From NCBI GenBank assembly GCA_905214495.1, contig CAJMLW010000013.1, positions 1-48,241 on the forward strand: DNA of 48,241 nt, in the 5' to 3' direction. Below, piece after piece: positions 26,701-34,515 of the stretch. The stretch's first letter is position 1. Every line of letters starts with the position of its first letter. The notes under the pieces were generated by a model. The model was not told the origin of the DNA and searched no databases. It saw nothing but the letters and a program-made list of their open reading frames with translations. The position numbers and the translations under genes are program-made. The DNA is from an uncultured bacterium. GTDB lineage: Bacteria; Bacillota; Negativicutes; Veillonellales; Veillonellaceae.

Positions 26701-27321
26701 TTCTGCAAGAGGTTCTAATTGTTCCTCAATTGTCGCCATAATATCGCGAACCCGTTCCATATTCCGGTCTGTGCTCGCAATACGACGCAATGCATCCTCT
26801 TTATTAATTTTAAAACGAGAAATACCTGCAACGTCTTCAAATATAAGGCGACGTTCTTCTGGTTTACTATTAAGAATAGCATCGATACGATTTTGACCAA
26901 TGATAACCATCGAATCTTTGCCAAGGCCTGTATCAGCTAATAACAAGTGAATATCCTTTAGACGACATGTTCGTTTATTGATAAGGAATTCACTTTCACC
27001 AGTCCGATAAATACGACGTGTAATAGCTACCTCTTGCATGTCCACATCGAGTTGACCATCTGCATTATCAAATACAAGGGTAACCTCGGCGGCACTCATC
27101 GGTTTTCGTTTTTCTGTGCCAGAGAAAATGATATCCTCTGCACGTTGGCCCCGTAAATTACGCACATTGGATTCCCCTAAAACCCATTTCATAGCATCCG
27201 TAATATTACTTTTACCACTCCCGTTAGGACCAATAACGGCAGTCATCCCTGGGGAGAATTTTACAACTGTTTTATCAGCAAAGGATTTAAACCCTTTTAA
27301 TTCTAGCCGCAGTAATTGCAT
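23767..27321 (-). CDS. smc: Chromosome segregation protein SMC
   Basis: An 1184-residue condensin ATPase. The N-terminal head has Walker A GPNGSGKSNITDAMKWVLGE (residues about 32-51). Coiled coils at about 170-500 and 670-1020 flank a hinge at about 510-650 (GAVGDLFTVDNRFTVAIEIA; QPGGSLTGG). The C-terminal head has signature LLSGGERALTVIALLF and Walker B FCVLDEVDAALDEANVERF. Length is typical (Bacillus SMC 1186). It works with ScpA and ScpB, which are not in the window. A GGAGG lies before the ATG, and the gene follows the radical SAM gene by 45 bases. Confidence 0.97.
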   Translation of the reverse strand: MQLLRLELKGFKSFADKTVVKFSPGMTAVIGPNGSGKSNITDAMKWVLGESNVRNLRGQRAEDIIFSGTEKRKPMSAAEVTLVFDNADGQLDVDMQEVAITRRIYRTGESEFLINKRTCRLKDIHLLLADTGLGKDSMVIIGQNRIDAILNSKPEERRLIFEDVAGISRFKINKEDALRRIASTDRNMERVRDIMATIEEQLEPLAEKAETTKKYMALSRSKREYDGVIGFHNYKTADRLLTRAENDNIALKDEEIELQTQLSTLDARRHTLQAENAKDQEQLKSWEAQFSEKQREEERINGTVTLLEEQLRTTKREVEDTLLRISEAEASKKGEEQQLLILDRLIEDETAQLESERTQFVVLEENYNKAIAQLDAEQSSWKSLESDRKVYQQHQLDLVASIETAKATLRNLESRKSESAVQVETLETEIKEVQSNLAAAKSEHESLETQFNELSNKRKSLVDEERSAAERLREARKALNRMSSDVQKAQGRLELLAQWAEQHEGYLEGTKNILNGKGPWREAIKGAVGDLFTVDNRFTVAIEIALGGSVNHVVTTTAKAASEGVQFLKSIQGGRVTFLPMDSVKGRPYDTLALSEDGVIGTAVDCIEFDVAYNHIFQYLLGRTLIVETMERAIALQKKYNQQLRIVTLTGEQFQPGGSLTGGATKKKRSSLLSRREEAARLEAELASVEDRTAKLEQQIKDEENRIERAQQERSVLDEHYQHTNLLFSASQTKIQNIENQLERKKRVLHDEQERIVQIDVDLGQTKYVLSQSESELAALHNSPEQQGDQSAIMERLNALQKAQQEAYEAFTASRLLCERLESTIEERKVQQEQRKQNLETIASRLHPLMELLHSSEERLNSVIPEQIRVANKSLAVIRGEVEKLRALRDEAYQSTAGAREEIESILAEQDRLNQRYKVVQNRLVEAEGKLTRYRMDCDRAVEDLNELGYSLEDAQHINIAGSVNDWKMEQARLMAEIAELGSVNPNAVEEYEETKTRYDFLSNQLTDLDTAKEQLQAVIAEMDKAMSTQLYDVLEVVGKQFQHVFSQLFGGGTAQIVLTDPENILTGGIDFYIQPPGKKRQQLTLLSGGERALTVIALLFSFLDYRPAPFCVLDEVDAALDEANVERFSSYLNRVNKETQFIVVSHRKKTMEAAEVLQGVTMVERGVSRLLTVSFEDVKEDLA

Positions 27322-27366
27322 GACTGCCTCCTTTCTCAGTATAACCCCATTAAACCATATCTTTAA

Positions 27367-28410
27367 TTATACCACATATACCATGCCATCTATACTGCAT
27401 TGTACTGTATCAATATCATTATTTTCTCGCCATGTGAAAGTTATATTGCCATATGTTTTTCCAAAATATGTGAGATTCCGTTTCTTTAATCCCCTTACCT
27501 TAGACGTAAGGTTTCGTGGGTAAGATATAGTAATAGCTCGTACACGATTATTAAAATACTTCGTATGCTCATCTAAGCAATGCTCTATGCTTTGTCGCCA
27601 TTGTTCATTTGTCACTAATTCTCCCATGGCAGGCTCATAAGGACCTGCCAATAAACTATGTCCTGCATCAAGTTCTTCTGTGCTTTGTAGACCCGTTCGA
27701 ATAACAACGATCTGATGCGATTCAAACCAAGTCTTTAAAAACGCACAATACTGTAATGCCCGTTCCAATGATAGTGGCTCATATATACCTGCCTTGTATT
27801 GTTCTGCTAATTCTGTATTTTCAATAACAAGAACCGGATAAATACGCACAAAATCAGGCTTCAACTGAGAAATCTCAATGGCTGTTTTGATAATCGTATC
27901 CCAAGAATCTCCTAAAAGACCCGGTAGTAGTTGCAAGCCCACAGCAAATCCAAATTTTCGTAATTGCTTAACTGCTAATTTTACATCATTAGAGGTATGA
28001 CCACGTTTAGCTAAGGATAGCACGGTATCATCCATTGATTGTACACCGAGCTCTATGGTCTTCATATCATATGAACGTAGTAATTCTAGTTGTCTATCAC
28101 TAACAGCATCAGGCCGCGTGGAACAACGAATACCATCAATACGACCCTCTTTTAGAGCTTCATAAGCAGGTACTAGTAATTGTCTTTGTAAGTCTTGATT
28201 AATAGCTGAGAAGGAACCACCATAAAAACAGACTTCCCAGTATTTATCAGATTTAGATTCTCCTACATAGTCTTGAATAGTAGAGGTAATATACTTAGGA
28301 GTTAAATATCCTATCCCCGATACCTCTGTAATGCGAGACTGATTACAAAATGTGCACACATGAGGACAGCCCACATGAGGGATAAAAAATGGAATCATAC
28401 CATATTTCAT
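27367..28410 (-). CDS. Radical SAM protein, Elp3-like N-terminal domain
   Basis: A 347-residue radical SAM enzyme. The [4Fe-4S] motif CPHVCTFC (CxxxCxxC) is near residues 14-21, preceded by IPFFIPHVG. The barrel continues with FYGGSFSAI and RCSTRPDAV, then the segment IELGVQSMDDTVLSLAKRGH, which is typical of the Elp3/oxygen-independent coproporphyrinogen oxidase-like core. No acetyltransferase domain follows, so it is not a full Elp3. The C-terminal 90 residues are unique to this subgroup, which commonly lies between rnc and smc in Firmicutes and has no established reaction that I can name. A GGAGG precedes the ATG. The rnc terminator lies upstream, so this gene may have its own promoter. 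Confidence 0.88.
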   Translation of the reverse strand: MKYGMIPFFIPHVGCPHVCTFCNQSRITEVSGIGYLTPKYITSTIQDYVGESKSDKYWEVCFYGGSFSAINQDLQRQLLVPAYEALKEGRIDGIRCSTRPDAVSDRQLELLRSYDMKTIELGVQSMDDTVLSLAKRGHTSNDVKLAVKQLRKFGFAVGLQLLPGLLGDSWDTIIKTAIEISQLKPDFVRIYPVLVIENTELAEQYKAGIYEPLSLERALQYCAFLKTWFESHQIVVIRTGLQSTEELDAGHSLLAGPYEPAMGELVTNEQWRQSIEHCLDEHTKYFNNRVRAITISYPRNLTSKVRGLKKRNLTYFGKTYGNITFTWRENNDIDTVQCSIDGMVYVV

Positions 28411-28497
28411 GAATAAACCTCCTTCCTATTACTGATCTACGCTTCACGGTTCATGCTATTGTATGTAAAAAACCTAAATTAATAGTTCCTATATAAA

Positions 28498-28515
28498 AAG
28501 CGCCTTTCGGCGCTT
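28498..28515 (-). terminator. Rho-independent terminator after rnc
   Basis: On the minus strand AAGCGCC, a GAAA tetraloop and GGCGCTT are followed by a T tract (TTTTTAT), one base past the rnc stop. The stem is short but GC-rich in an AT-rich setting. It should end, at least partly, the fab-rnc transcript. Confidence 0.8.
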
Positions 28516-28516
28516 A

Positions 28517-29260
28517 TTATATAGCAGCCATTAACCGTTCTAATGTCAATTGTGCTGCATGTTGTTCTGCAATTTTTTTACTTTTACCAGTACCTGCCTC
28601 ATATGTAACTCCATCGATGGATACCTCCATCATGAAGGTTTTTGCATGATCAGGTCCTGATTCGCTAATAAGATTATAAACGATGTGTTTATCACCATCG
28701 CGTTGTACAAATTCTTGTAACAACGTCTTGTAATCTTTTCCGCGCTTACCTTCTAATGCCTGTTTAAGATTAGGAGCTAAATAATGTAAAACAAACTCCA
28801 TTACTGTTGTATAGTCTGTCGTAATATATAGCGCACCAATTAAGGATTCAAATGTATCAGCCAATATGGATTTTCTATCACTACCACCAGAGGACTTTTC
28901 CCCATGGCCCAGTAATAAATAATCACCTAAATGCAATGTACGACTAACGGTGGCTAATGAATCTTCGCAAACTGTGGCCGCCTTAATCTTAGTCAAATTA
29001 CCTTCAGACATATCTGGATATGTTTTAAATAAATATTCACCAATAATTAAATCTAATACAGCATCACCGAGAAACTCTAAGCGTTGGTTATGATGAATAT
29101 GCTTAGATTTATGTTCATTCGCATAAGATGTATGAGTAAAAGCACAATCTAAAATCGAAATATCAATATTCGGTATATGTAAACGACTAACAAGCTCATG
29201 AAGAGATTCTTCACGAGCTTGCGTCATTATAGTATTCTTATGCGATACGTGACGCCCCAT
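28517..29260 (-). CDS. rnc: Ribonuclease III
   Basis: A 247-residue double-stranded RNA endonuclease. The catalytic domain (about 15-155) carries the signature RLEFLGDAVLDLIIGEYLF, with the acidic residues that bind magnesium, followed by ADTFESLIGALYI. The C-terminal dsRNA-binding domain (about 170-245) begins DYKTLLQEFVQRDGD and ends with TGKSKKIAEQHAAQLTLERL. The start ATG at 29260 overlaps the fabF stop by one base (TAATG); a later ATG (Met12) lacks a ribosome site. The fab-rnc-smc-ftsY order is common in Firmicutes. Confidence 0.96.
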   Translation of the reverse strand: MGRHVSHKNTIMTQAREESLHELVSRLHIPNIDISILDCAFTHTSYANEHKSKHIHHNQRLEFLGDAVLDLIIGEYLFKTYPDMSEGNLTKIKAATVCEDSLATVSRTLHLGDYLLLGHGEKSSGGSDRKSILADTFESLIGALYITTDYTTVMEFVLHYLAPNLKQALEGKRGKDYKTLLQEFVQRDGDKHIVYNLISESGPDHAKTFMMEVSIDGVTYEAGTGKSKKIAEQHAAQLTLERLMAAI

Positions 29261-30504
29261 TAGTCTTCATAACGGCGAATACAAAGTGTACCGTTATGAC
29301 CACCAAAACCAAAGGAGTTGGAAAGAGCTGCTGTAACATGTAAATCACGAGCACCTTCACGTACATAATCAAGGTCTAAACCTTCATCTGGATTATCACA
29401 GTTAATTGTTGGATGAACCTTACCTGTTTCGATTGCCATTACCATTACAATGGTTTCAATCGCACCAGCAGCGCCCAACAAGTGACCTGTCATAGATTTT
29501 GTAGAGTTAACAGCGATATCTTTTGCATGATCGCCAAACAATTCTTTAATAGCCAATGTTTCGTTTTTATCATTCAAGCCTGTAGATGTACCGTGAGCAT
29601 TGATATAGTTAATTTCTTTAGGGTCAATACCTGCATCTTTAATTGCCAGTTCCATACATTTACGAGCTTGTACACCACCAGGAGCTGGAGCTGTAATGTG
29701 ATAAGCATCGCCATTAGAGCCATAGCCTACTACTTCTGCGTAGATATGAGCACCACGAGCTTTAGCATGTTCCAATTCTTCAAGTACAACGATACCTGCG
29801 CCTTCACCCATTACAAAACCATCACGGTCCTTATCAAATGGACGAGATGCTTTTGTAGGTTCATCATTGCGTGTAGACATAGCTTTCATAGCTGCGAAAC
29901 CAGCTACAGCAGCAGGAGAAACAGCAGCTTCAGTACCACCTGCGAACATGATGTCTGCATCACCACGTTGAATAATGCGGAATGCATCACCAATTGCATT
30001 AGTACCAGAAGTACAAGCTGTTACATCTGTAATAACAGGGCCTTTCAAGCCTAGGCGAATGGAAACACGTGCAGAGGACATATTTGCAATCATCATAGGA
30101 ACTGCAAATGGGCTTACACGACCAGGGCCTTTTTCAAATAATGTTGTATACACATCATGGATAGAGTCAATACCACCAATACCTGTACCAACTACTGTAC
30201 CACAACGGTCCAAATCTTCTTCATCAAGTGCCAATTTTGCATCATCAGCTGCTAAAACAGCTGCACCAATTGCAAATTCAACGGAACGGTCCATACGGCG
30301 AGCTTCTTTTTTATCTACACCATATTGAGTAATATCAAAATCTTTTACTTCGCCTGCAATGCGTGTTGCATAGTCAGATGCGTCAAAGCGTGTAATTGGG
30401 CCAATACCAGATTTACCCTCTAACAACGCATTGTAGAAATTCTCTTTACCGATACCTACCGGAGTAATCGCTCCTAATCCAGTAATTACTACACGTTTTT
30501 CCAA
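29260..30504 (-). CDS. fabF: 3-oxoacyl-ACP synthase II
   Basis: A 414-residue elongating condensing enzyme of type II fatty-acid synthesis. The thiolase fold shows the catalytic Cys in VTACTSGTNAIGDAF (about 163), His in INAHGTSTGLND (about 304) and His in MTGHLLGAAGAIE (about 341), plus SNSFGFGGHNG near the end. The start is a TTG at 30504, six bases after GAGGTGG. It lies 35 bases after the FabK-like gene and is coupled to rnc. It extends malonyl-ACP-primed chains, including the step to vaccenate-type products in other bacteria. Confidence 0.97.
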   Translation of the reverse strand: MEKRVVITGLGAITPVGIGKENFYNALLEGKSGIGPITRFDASDYATRIAGEVKDFDITQYGVDKKEARRMDRSVEFAIGAAVLAADDAKLALDEEDLDRCGTVVGTGIGGIDSIHDVYTTLFEKGPGRVSPFAVPMMIANMSSARVSIRLGLKGPVITDVTACTSGTNAIGDAFRIIQRGDADIMFAGGTEAAVSPAAVAGFAAMKAMSTRNDEPTKASRPFDKDRDGFVMGEGAGIVVLEELEHAKARGAHIYAEVVGYGSNGDAYHITAPAPGGVQARKCMELAIKDAGIDPKEINYINAHGTSTGLNDKNETLAIKELFGDHAKDIAVNSTKSMTGHLLGAAGAIETIVMVMAIETGKVHPTINCDNPDEGLDLDYVREGARDLHVTAALSNSFGFGGHNGTLCIRRYED

Positions 30505-30539
30505 TTATTCCACCTCTTATAGCTATATAGCCCCTTTAA

Positions 30540-31496
30540 TTAATCGATTTCTGCTACTTGTTGTTTTAACTGTGCAAAAATATCTTTTACTGGCATAATC
30601 TTATCAACTTTTCTCATATTATTGCCAGAGAATACTAACCCCGTTTCCACATCACCTTGTTGCGCTCTAGATAAAGCACGGATAATACAGAATTTATGGG
30701 AACAATGTTTTAAACAATTGTCACATACTGTTGGTGGCGCTACAGTGCCATCAAGAACAGATTCAGCAAATTTATTTTTAATAGCTTGACCTGGTAATCC
30801 TACTGGACTTTGAATCAATACAATATCCTCAGGATTTGTAGCACGCACATACATTTTTTTCAATTCATCAGACGCATTACACTCATCAGAAGCAGCAAAA
30901 CGACTGCCCATTTGAACGCCATTGGCACCCAATTTAAACATATCTACGATATCCTTACCATCTAAAACACCACCAGCTGCAATAACTGGAATATTTTTAA
31001 CGGCTGCTACAACTTCTGGTACGATTTCACGAGCAGAACGATCCGTTCCCAAGTGACCACCAGCTTCGCTACCTTCTACAATAACTGCAGCGGCACCTAA
31101 ACCTTCAGAAATGCGCGCTAATTTTGCAGAAGAAACAATAGGTACAATTGGAGTACCAGACTCTTTACCCATTGCGAACATATCTCTTGAAAAACCGGCA
31201 CCTGCCACTACAAGATCAATGCCCTCTTCGATGGCAGTTTTTACAAGCCCCGCAAATTGTGTTGCGGCTACCATCGCATTTATACCAATAATACCCGTAG
31301 GTGATAATTTTCTAGCTAATTGTATTTCGTATCGTAATTCATCGAAAGGCAAGCCCGATGCCGCAATAAGGCCGATACCACCTTCATTTGCAACGGCTGC
31401 TGCCAAGCGAGCTGTAGACAATCTAATCGCCATACCACCTTGAATAATAGGTACTTTGGCCACTAGATTCCCAATGCGAAGTTCAGGGAGCTTCAC
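30540..31496 (-). CDS. FabK/nitronate monooxygenase-like flavoprotein with C-terminal cysteine cluster
   Basis: A 318-residue FMN-dependent TIM-barrel protein: VPIIQGGMAIRLSTARLAAA near the start, VIVEGSEAGGHLG, VIAAGGVLDGKDI and GVQMGSRF, the last two being FMN phosphate-binding segments. It differs from the other two FabK paralogues here by an extra cysteine-rich stretch, CDNCLKHCSHKFC, at about residue 255. Such members are usually annotated as nitronate monooxygenase or 2-nitropropane dioxygenase. The position between acpP and fabF suggests a fatty-acid role, possibly a second enoyl-ACP reductase, but that is inference. I start it at the GTG at 31496, eight bases after AGGAGG; a TTG at 31502 would be only two bases from it. 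Confidence 0.85.
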   Translation of the reverse strand: MKLPELRIGNLVAKVPIIQGGMAIRLSTARLAAAVANEGGIGLIAASGLPFDELRYEIQLARKLSPTGIIGINAMVAATQFAGLVKTAIEEGIDLVVAGAGFSRDMFAMGKESGTPIVPIVSSAKLARISEGLGAAAVIVEGSEAGGHLGTDRSAREIVPEVVAAVKNIPVIAAGGVLDGKDIVDMFKLGANGVQMGSRFAASDECNASDELKKMYVRATNPEDIVLIQSPVGLPGQAIKNKFAESVLDGTVAPPTVCDNCLKHCSHKFCIIRALSRAQQGDVETGLVFSGNNMRKVDKIMPVKDIFAQLKQQVAEID

Positions 31497-31526
31497 TATC
31501 AATTCCTCCTGTAAACAATACCGATT

Positions 31527-31548
31527 AGGGGAGCCACTCGGCCCCCCG
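31527..31548 (-). other. GC-rich hairpin between acpP and the FabK-like gene
   Basis: GGGG-A-GCC, a four-base loop ACTC, and GGC-C-CCCC form a compact stem with one mismatch in an otherwise AT-rich region. No T run follows on the minus strand, so it is not a standard terminator. It lies about 30 bases past the acpP stop and may stabilise or process the mRNA. Confidence 0.5.
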
Positions 31549-31574
31549 CACGGCTAAATTGTCAGCTATACAGC

Positions 31575-31805
31575 TTATTTAGCAGAATCAATATATTCTA
31601 CTGTATCCTTAACGGTTTTGATTTTTTCTGCAACGTCGTCAGGGATTTCAACATTGAATTCTTCTTCAAATGCCATGATCAATTCAACGATATCTAAGGA
31701 GTCAGCGCCTAAGTCGTCGATGAATGTAGAATCAATGGTAACTTCAGCTTCATCAACGCCTAATTGTTCCACAACGATTGCTTTAACTTTATCGAAAGTG
31801 CTCAT
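31575..31805 (-). CDS. acpP: Acyl carrier protein
   Basis: A 76-residue, very acidic four-helix carrier protein. The phosphopantetheine attachment serine is in DLGADSLDIVELIMAFEEEF (Ser near residue 36). The ATG at 31805 lies 8-9 bases after a strong AAGGAGGTG; an in-frame TTG at 31826 overlaps that ribosome site and is rejected. It carries acyl chains between all the Fab enzymes encoded around it. The strong ribosome site and the downstream GC-rich hairpin may both raise its output relative to its neighbours. Confidence 0.97.
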   Translation of the reverse strand: MSTFDKVKAIVVEQLGVDEAEVTIDSTFIDDLGADSLDIVELIMAFEEEFNVEIPDDVAEKIKTVKDTVEYIDSAK

Positions 31806-31856
31806 TAGTGGTTCACCTCCTTTCAAATAAGATTTATATATAGTCCAATTTTGTAA

Positions 31857-32600
31857 CTACATTACCATGCCGCCATCTACATTGATAACTTGACCTGTAA
31901 TATAGCTAGCAAAATCACTAGCAAGGAATGTTGTTACGGCAGCCACTTCTTCAGCCTTAGCCATACGGCCCAACGGAATTTGTGTTACCATAGCTTCTTT
32001 TACCTTTTCAGGTAATACATCGGTCATATCAGTATTGATAAAACCAGGAGCAATTGCATTAACTGTGATACCACGGCTAGCTAACTCTTTTGCACAAGAT
32101 TTAGTAAAACCAATTACACCAGCTTTAGAAGCTGCATAGTTAGCTTGACCAGCATTCCCCATCAAACCAACAACAGAAGTCATGTTAATGATATGACCAG
32201 CACGTTGTTTCATCATGATTTTAGATACTGCTTTTGTTACCAAATATACACCTTTAAGATTGATATCGATAACGGCATCAAAGTCTTCGTCTTTCATACG
32301 CATAAGCAAACCATCACGTGTGATACCTGCATTATTTACCAAGATATCGATGTGACCAAATGTTTTATGCGTTTCTTCAACCATTGCTGCTACTTCTTCA
32401 GCATTTGCAACATTGGCTTTAATTTTAATCGCTTTGCGACCCAATGCTAAGATAGCGTCTACTGTTTCTTGAGCAGCAGCTTCACTGCCACTATAGTTAA
32501 CAGCAACATCAGCACCAGATTGTGCAAGTTGAATAGCAACGGCGCGACCGATACCACGAGAGGCGCCAGTTACGAGAGCTACTTTACCCTCTAAGTGCAT
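31857..32600 (-). CDS. fabG: 3-oxoacyl-ACP reductase
   Basis: A 247-residue NADPH-dependent short-chain dehydrogenase that reduces 3-oxoacyl-ACP. Seen are the cofactor motif TGASRGIGRA (about 11-20), LVNNAGITRDGLLMRM (about 86-101), the catalytic Ser in INMTSVVGLMGNAGQ (about 140), Tyr-x3-Lys in NYAASKAGV (about 153-157), and the C-terminal SYITGQVINVDGGMVM. The start is one base after the fabD stop, and acpP follows at 30 bases, in the conserved fabD-fabG-acpP order. Confidence 0.97.
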   Translation of the reverse strand: MHLEGKVALVTGASRGIGRAVAIQLAQSGADVAVNYSGSEAAAQETVDAILALGRKAIKIKANVANAEEVAAMVEETHKTFGHIDILVNNAGITRDGLLMRMKDEDFDAVIDINLKGVYLVTKAVSKIMMKQRAGHIINMTSVVGLMGNAGQANYAASKAGVIGFTKSCAKELASRGITVNAIAPGFINTDMTDVLPEKVKEAMVTQIPLGRMAKAEEVAAVTTFLASDFASYITGQVINVDGGMVM

Positions 32601-32601
32601 T

Positions 32602-33543
32602 TTATCGAACCCCCTTTAAAAATTCAAGCGTTTTCTCTAAGGATGGAATGTCTTCTACATTAGCTAATTCCATTTCTTTATTAATCTTTTTAGTGAAACC
32701 TGTTAATACTTTGCCAGGACCAACTTCTACAAAGCGAGTTACACCGAAGTTAACCATTTCTGCAACACAGTCTTCCCACAATACAGGGTTTGCAGCTTGA
32801 GTAACTAAAGAGTCTTTAATATCACTAGCATTAGTCAAAATTTTGCCAGTTACATTAGCTACTACTGGAATGTTAGCATCGTTAACTTGAATTTTATCTA
32901 ATTCTTCTTTCAAACGAGCTGCTGCAGGTTCCATAAGACGACTATGGAATGGAGCACTTACAGGAAGCATAACAGCACGTTTTGCACCAGCTTCTTTCAT
33001 TTTTTCTGCTGCTGTTTCTACAGCTGCAGTTTCACCAGCGATTACGATTTGGCCAGGGCAGTTAAAGTTAACAGCTTGTACGGAACCTACTGTATCATTA
33101 ACTTGTTGGCAAATTTCGACAACTTGTTCTCTTGGCAATGCAAGGATTGCTGCCATAGCACCTTTGCCCAATGGCACTGCTTCTTGCATGTATTCACCAC
33201 GTTTATGAACTACATAGACAGCATCATTAAAGTTAAGAACACCAGCAGCTACCAATGCACTATATTCACCTAAGCTATGACCACCCACAATATCAGGTGT
33301 AAAACCATTTTCTTTCAATACTTCGTAACAAGCTACAGAAGCAGTCAAAATAGCTGGTTGTGTATTAGCAGTCTTAACTAACTCAGTATCTGGGCCTTCA
33401 AAACATAACTTAGAAATAGAATAGCCTAATGCTTCATCAGCTTCTTCAAAGCGTTGTTTAACAATAGGGTATGCATTATACAAATCTTGTAACATGCCTA
33501 CTTTTTGGGATCCTTGACCTGGAAATACGAATGCAGTTTTCAT
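32602..33543 (-). CDS. fabD: Malonyl-CoA:ACP transacylase
   Basis: A 313-residue enzyme that loads malonyl groups on ACP. It starts with FVFPGQGSQKVGML, has the nucleophilic serine in GGHSLGEYSALVAAG (about residue 92), an Arg/Gln pair region and the catalytic His in PVSAPFHSRLMEPAA (about 200). The C-terminal VEVGPGKVLTGF is typical. A GGAGG lies 8 bases before the ATG. It follows fabK by 12 bases. Confidence 0.97.
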   Translation of the reverse strand: MKTAFVFPGQGSQKVGMLQDLYNAYPIVKQRFEEADEALGYSISKLCFEGPDTELVKTANTQPAILTASVACYEVLKENGFTPDIVGGHSLGEYSALVAAGVLNFNDAVYVVHKRGEYMQEAVPLGKGAMAAILALPREQVVEICQQVNDTVGSVQAVNFNCPGQIVIAGETAAVETAAEKMKEAGAKRAVMLPVSAPFHSRLMEPAAARLKEELDKIQVNDANIPVVANVTGKILTNASDIKDSLVTQAANPVLWEDCVAEMVNFGVTRFVEVGPGKVLTGFTKKINKEMELANVEDIPSLEKTLEFLKGVR

Positions 33544-33555
33544 AGGATGGCCTCC

Positions 33556-34500
33556 TTATTTGCCAAAAGTTTGTAGATTTTTAATCACTGTTTCAGCTTC
33601 TGTCATAATGTCTGTAATAATTTCTTTACAAGGTTTCACATCGTGTAGCATACCTGCAATTTGACCAATCATAACGGATCCTTCTTTTACATCACCGTCA
33701 ATAGCGGCTTTACGAAGTGTACCTGCACCAAGATTTTCTAATTCTTCCTTGGAACCACCACTGAATTCAAGATTTTTATATTTATGTGCTAATTGATTGT
33801 CGATAATTCGAACTGGATGACCTGTTGTAAGACCAGTCATAACTGTAGAACGATCTTTTGCTTTCAATACAGCGTTTTTATAGTTTTCATGAGCGATACA
33901 TTCTTCAGATAGGACAAAACGTGTACCCATTTGAACTGCATGAGCACCTAGTGCAAAAGCAGCCGCTACGCCACGACCATCAGCGATACCGCCAGCAGCA
34001 ATTACTGGAACATCTACAGCATCTACAACTTGTGGTAACAATGCCATTGTTGTAATATCCCCAACATGGCCACCTGATTCTGTACCTTCTGCAATAATCG
34101 CATCAATACCACCACGAAGTAAACGTTTAGCTAAAAGAACAGATGCAACTACAGGAATAACCTTTGTGCCAATTTCTTTCAATGCTGGAATATATACACC
34201 AGGATTACCTGCACCAGTTGTAATAACAGGAACGCGTTCTTCAACAACGACTTCCATAACTTCTTTTACAAAAGGAGACATTAGCATAATGTTACAGCCA
34301 AATGGTTTATTTGTGCGTTCTTTTACTTTATGAATTTCATTGCGGAAAACATCTGGAGGCATATGTCCTGCACCAATGATGCCAAGGCCACCAGCTTCAG
34401 ATACAGCAGATGCAAGTTCTGAAGTCCCTAACCAAGCCATACCACCTTGAAAGATAGGATACTCAATCTGTAACAAATCACAAATATCAGTCTTAATCAT
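33556..34500 (-). CDS. fabK: Enoyl-ACP reductase, FabK type
   Basis: A 314-residue FMN- and NADH-dependent enoyl-ACP reductase. It closely follows the Streptococcus FabK pattern: LQIEYPIFQGGMAWLGTSEL, AGGLGIIGAGHMP, KPFGCNIMLMSPF, TTGAGNPG, IIAEGTESGGHVGDITTM, PVIAAGGIADGRGVAAAFAL, GTRFVLSEECIAHENYK, then AAIDGDVKEGSVMIGQIAG. Of the three related genes here this is the best candidate for the housekeeping enoyl reductase, lying between fabH and fabD. No FabI is seen in the window. FabK enzymes are insensitive to triclosan, so this organism may be as well; that is inference. Confidence 0.93.
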   Translation of the reverse strand: MIKTDICDLLQIEYPIFQGGMAWLGTSELASAVSEAGGLGIIGAGHMPPDVFRNEIHKVKERTNKPFGCNIMLMSPFVKEVMEVVVEERVPVITTGAGNPGVYIPALKEIGTKVIPVVASVLLAKRLLRGGIDAIIAEGTESGGHVGDITTMALLPQVVDAVDVPVIAAGGIADGRGVAAAFALGAHAVQMGTRFVLSEECIAHENYKNAVLKAKDRSTVMTGLTTGHPVRIIDNQLAHKYKNLEFSGGSKEELENLGAGTLRKAAIDGDVKEGSVMIGQIAGMLHDVKPCKEIITDIMTEAETVIKNLQTFGK

Positions 34501-34515
34501 CTTGATGTTTCCTCC

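Noticed and set aside
29413..30054. 213-codon plus-strand ORF opposite fabF
   Set aside because: Cys/Phe/Thr-rich nonsense composition, no ribosome site; it is the antisense shadow of fabF.
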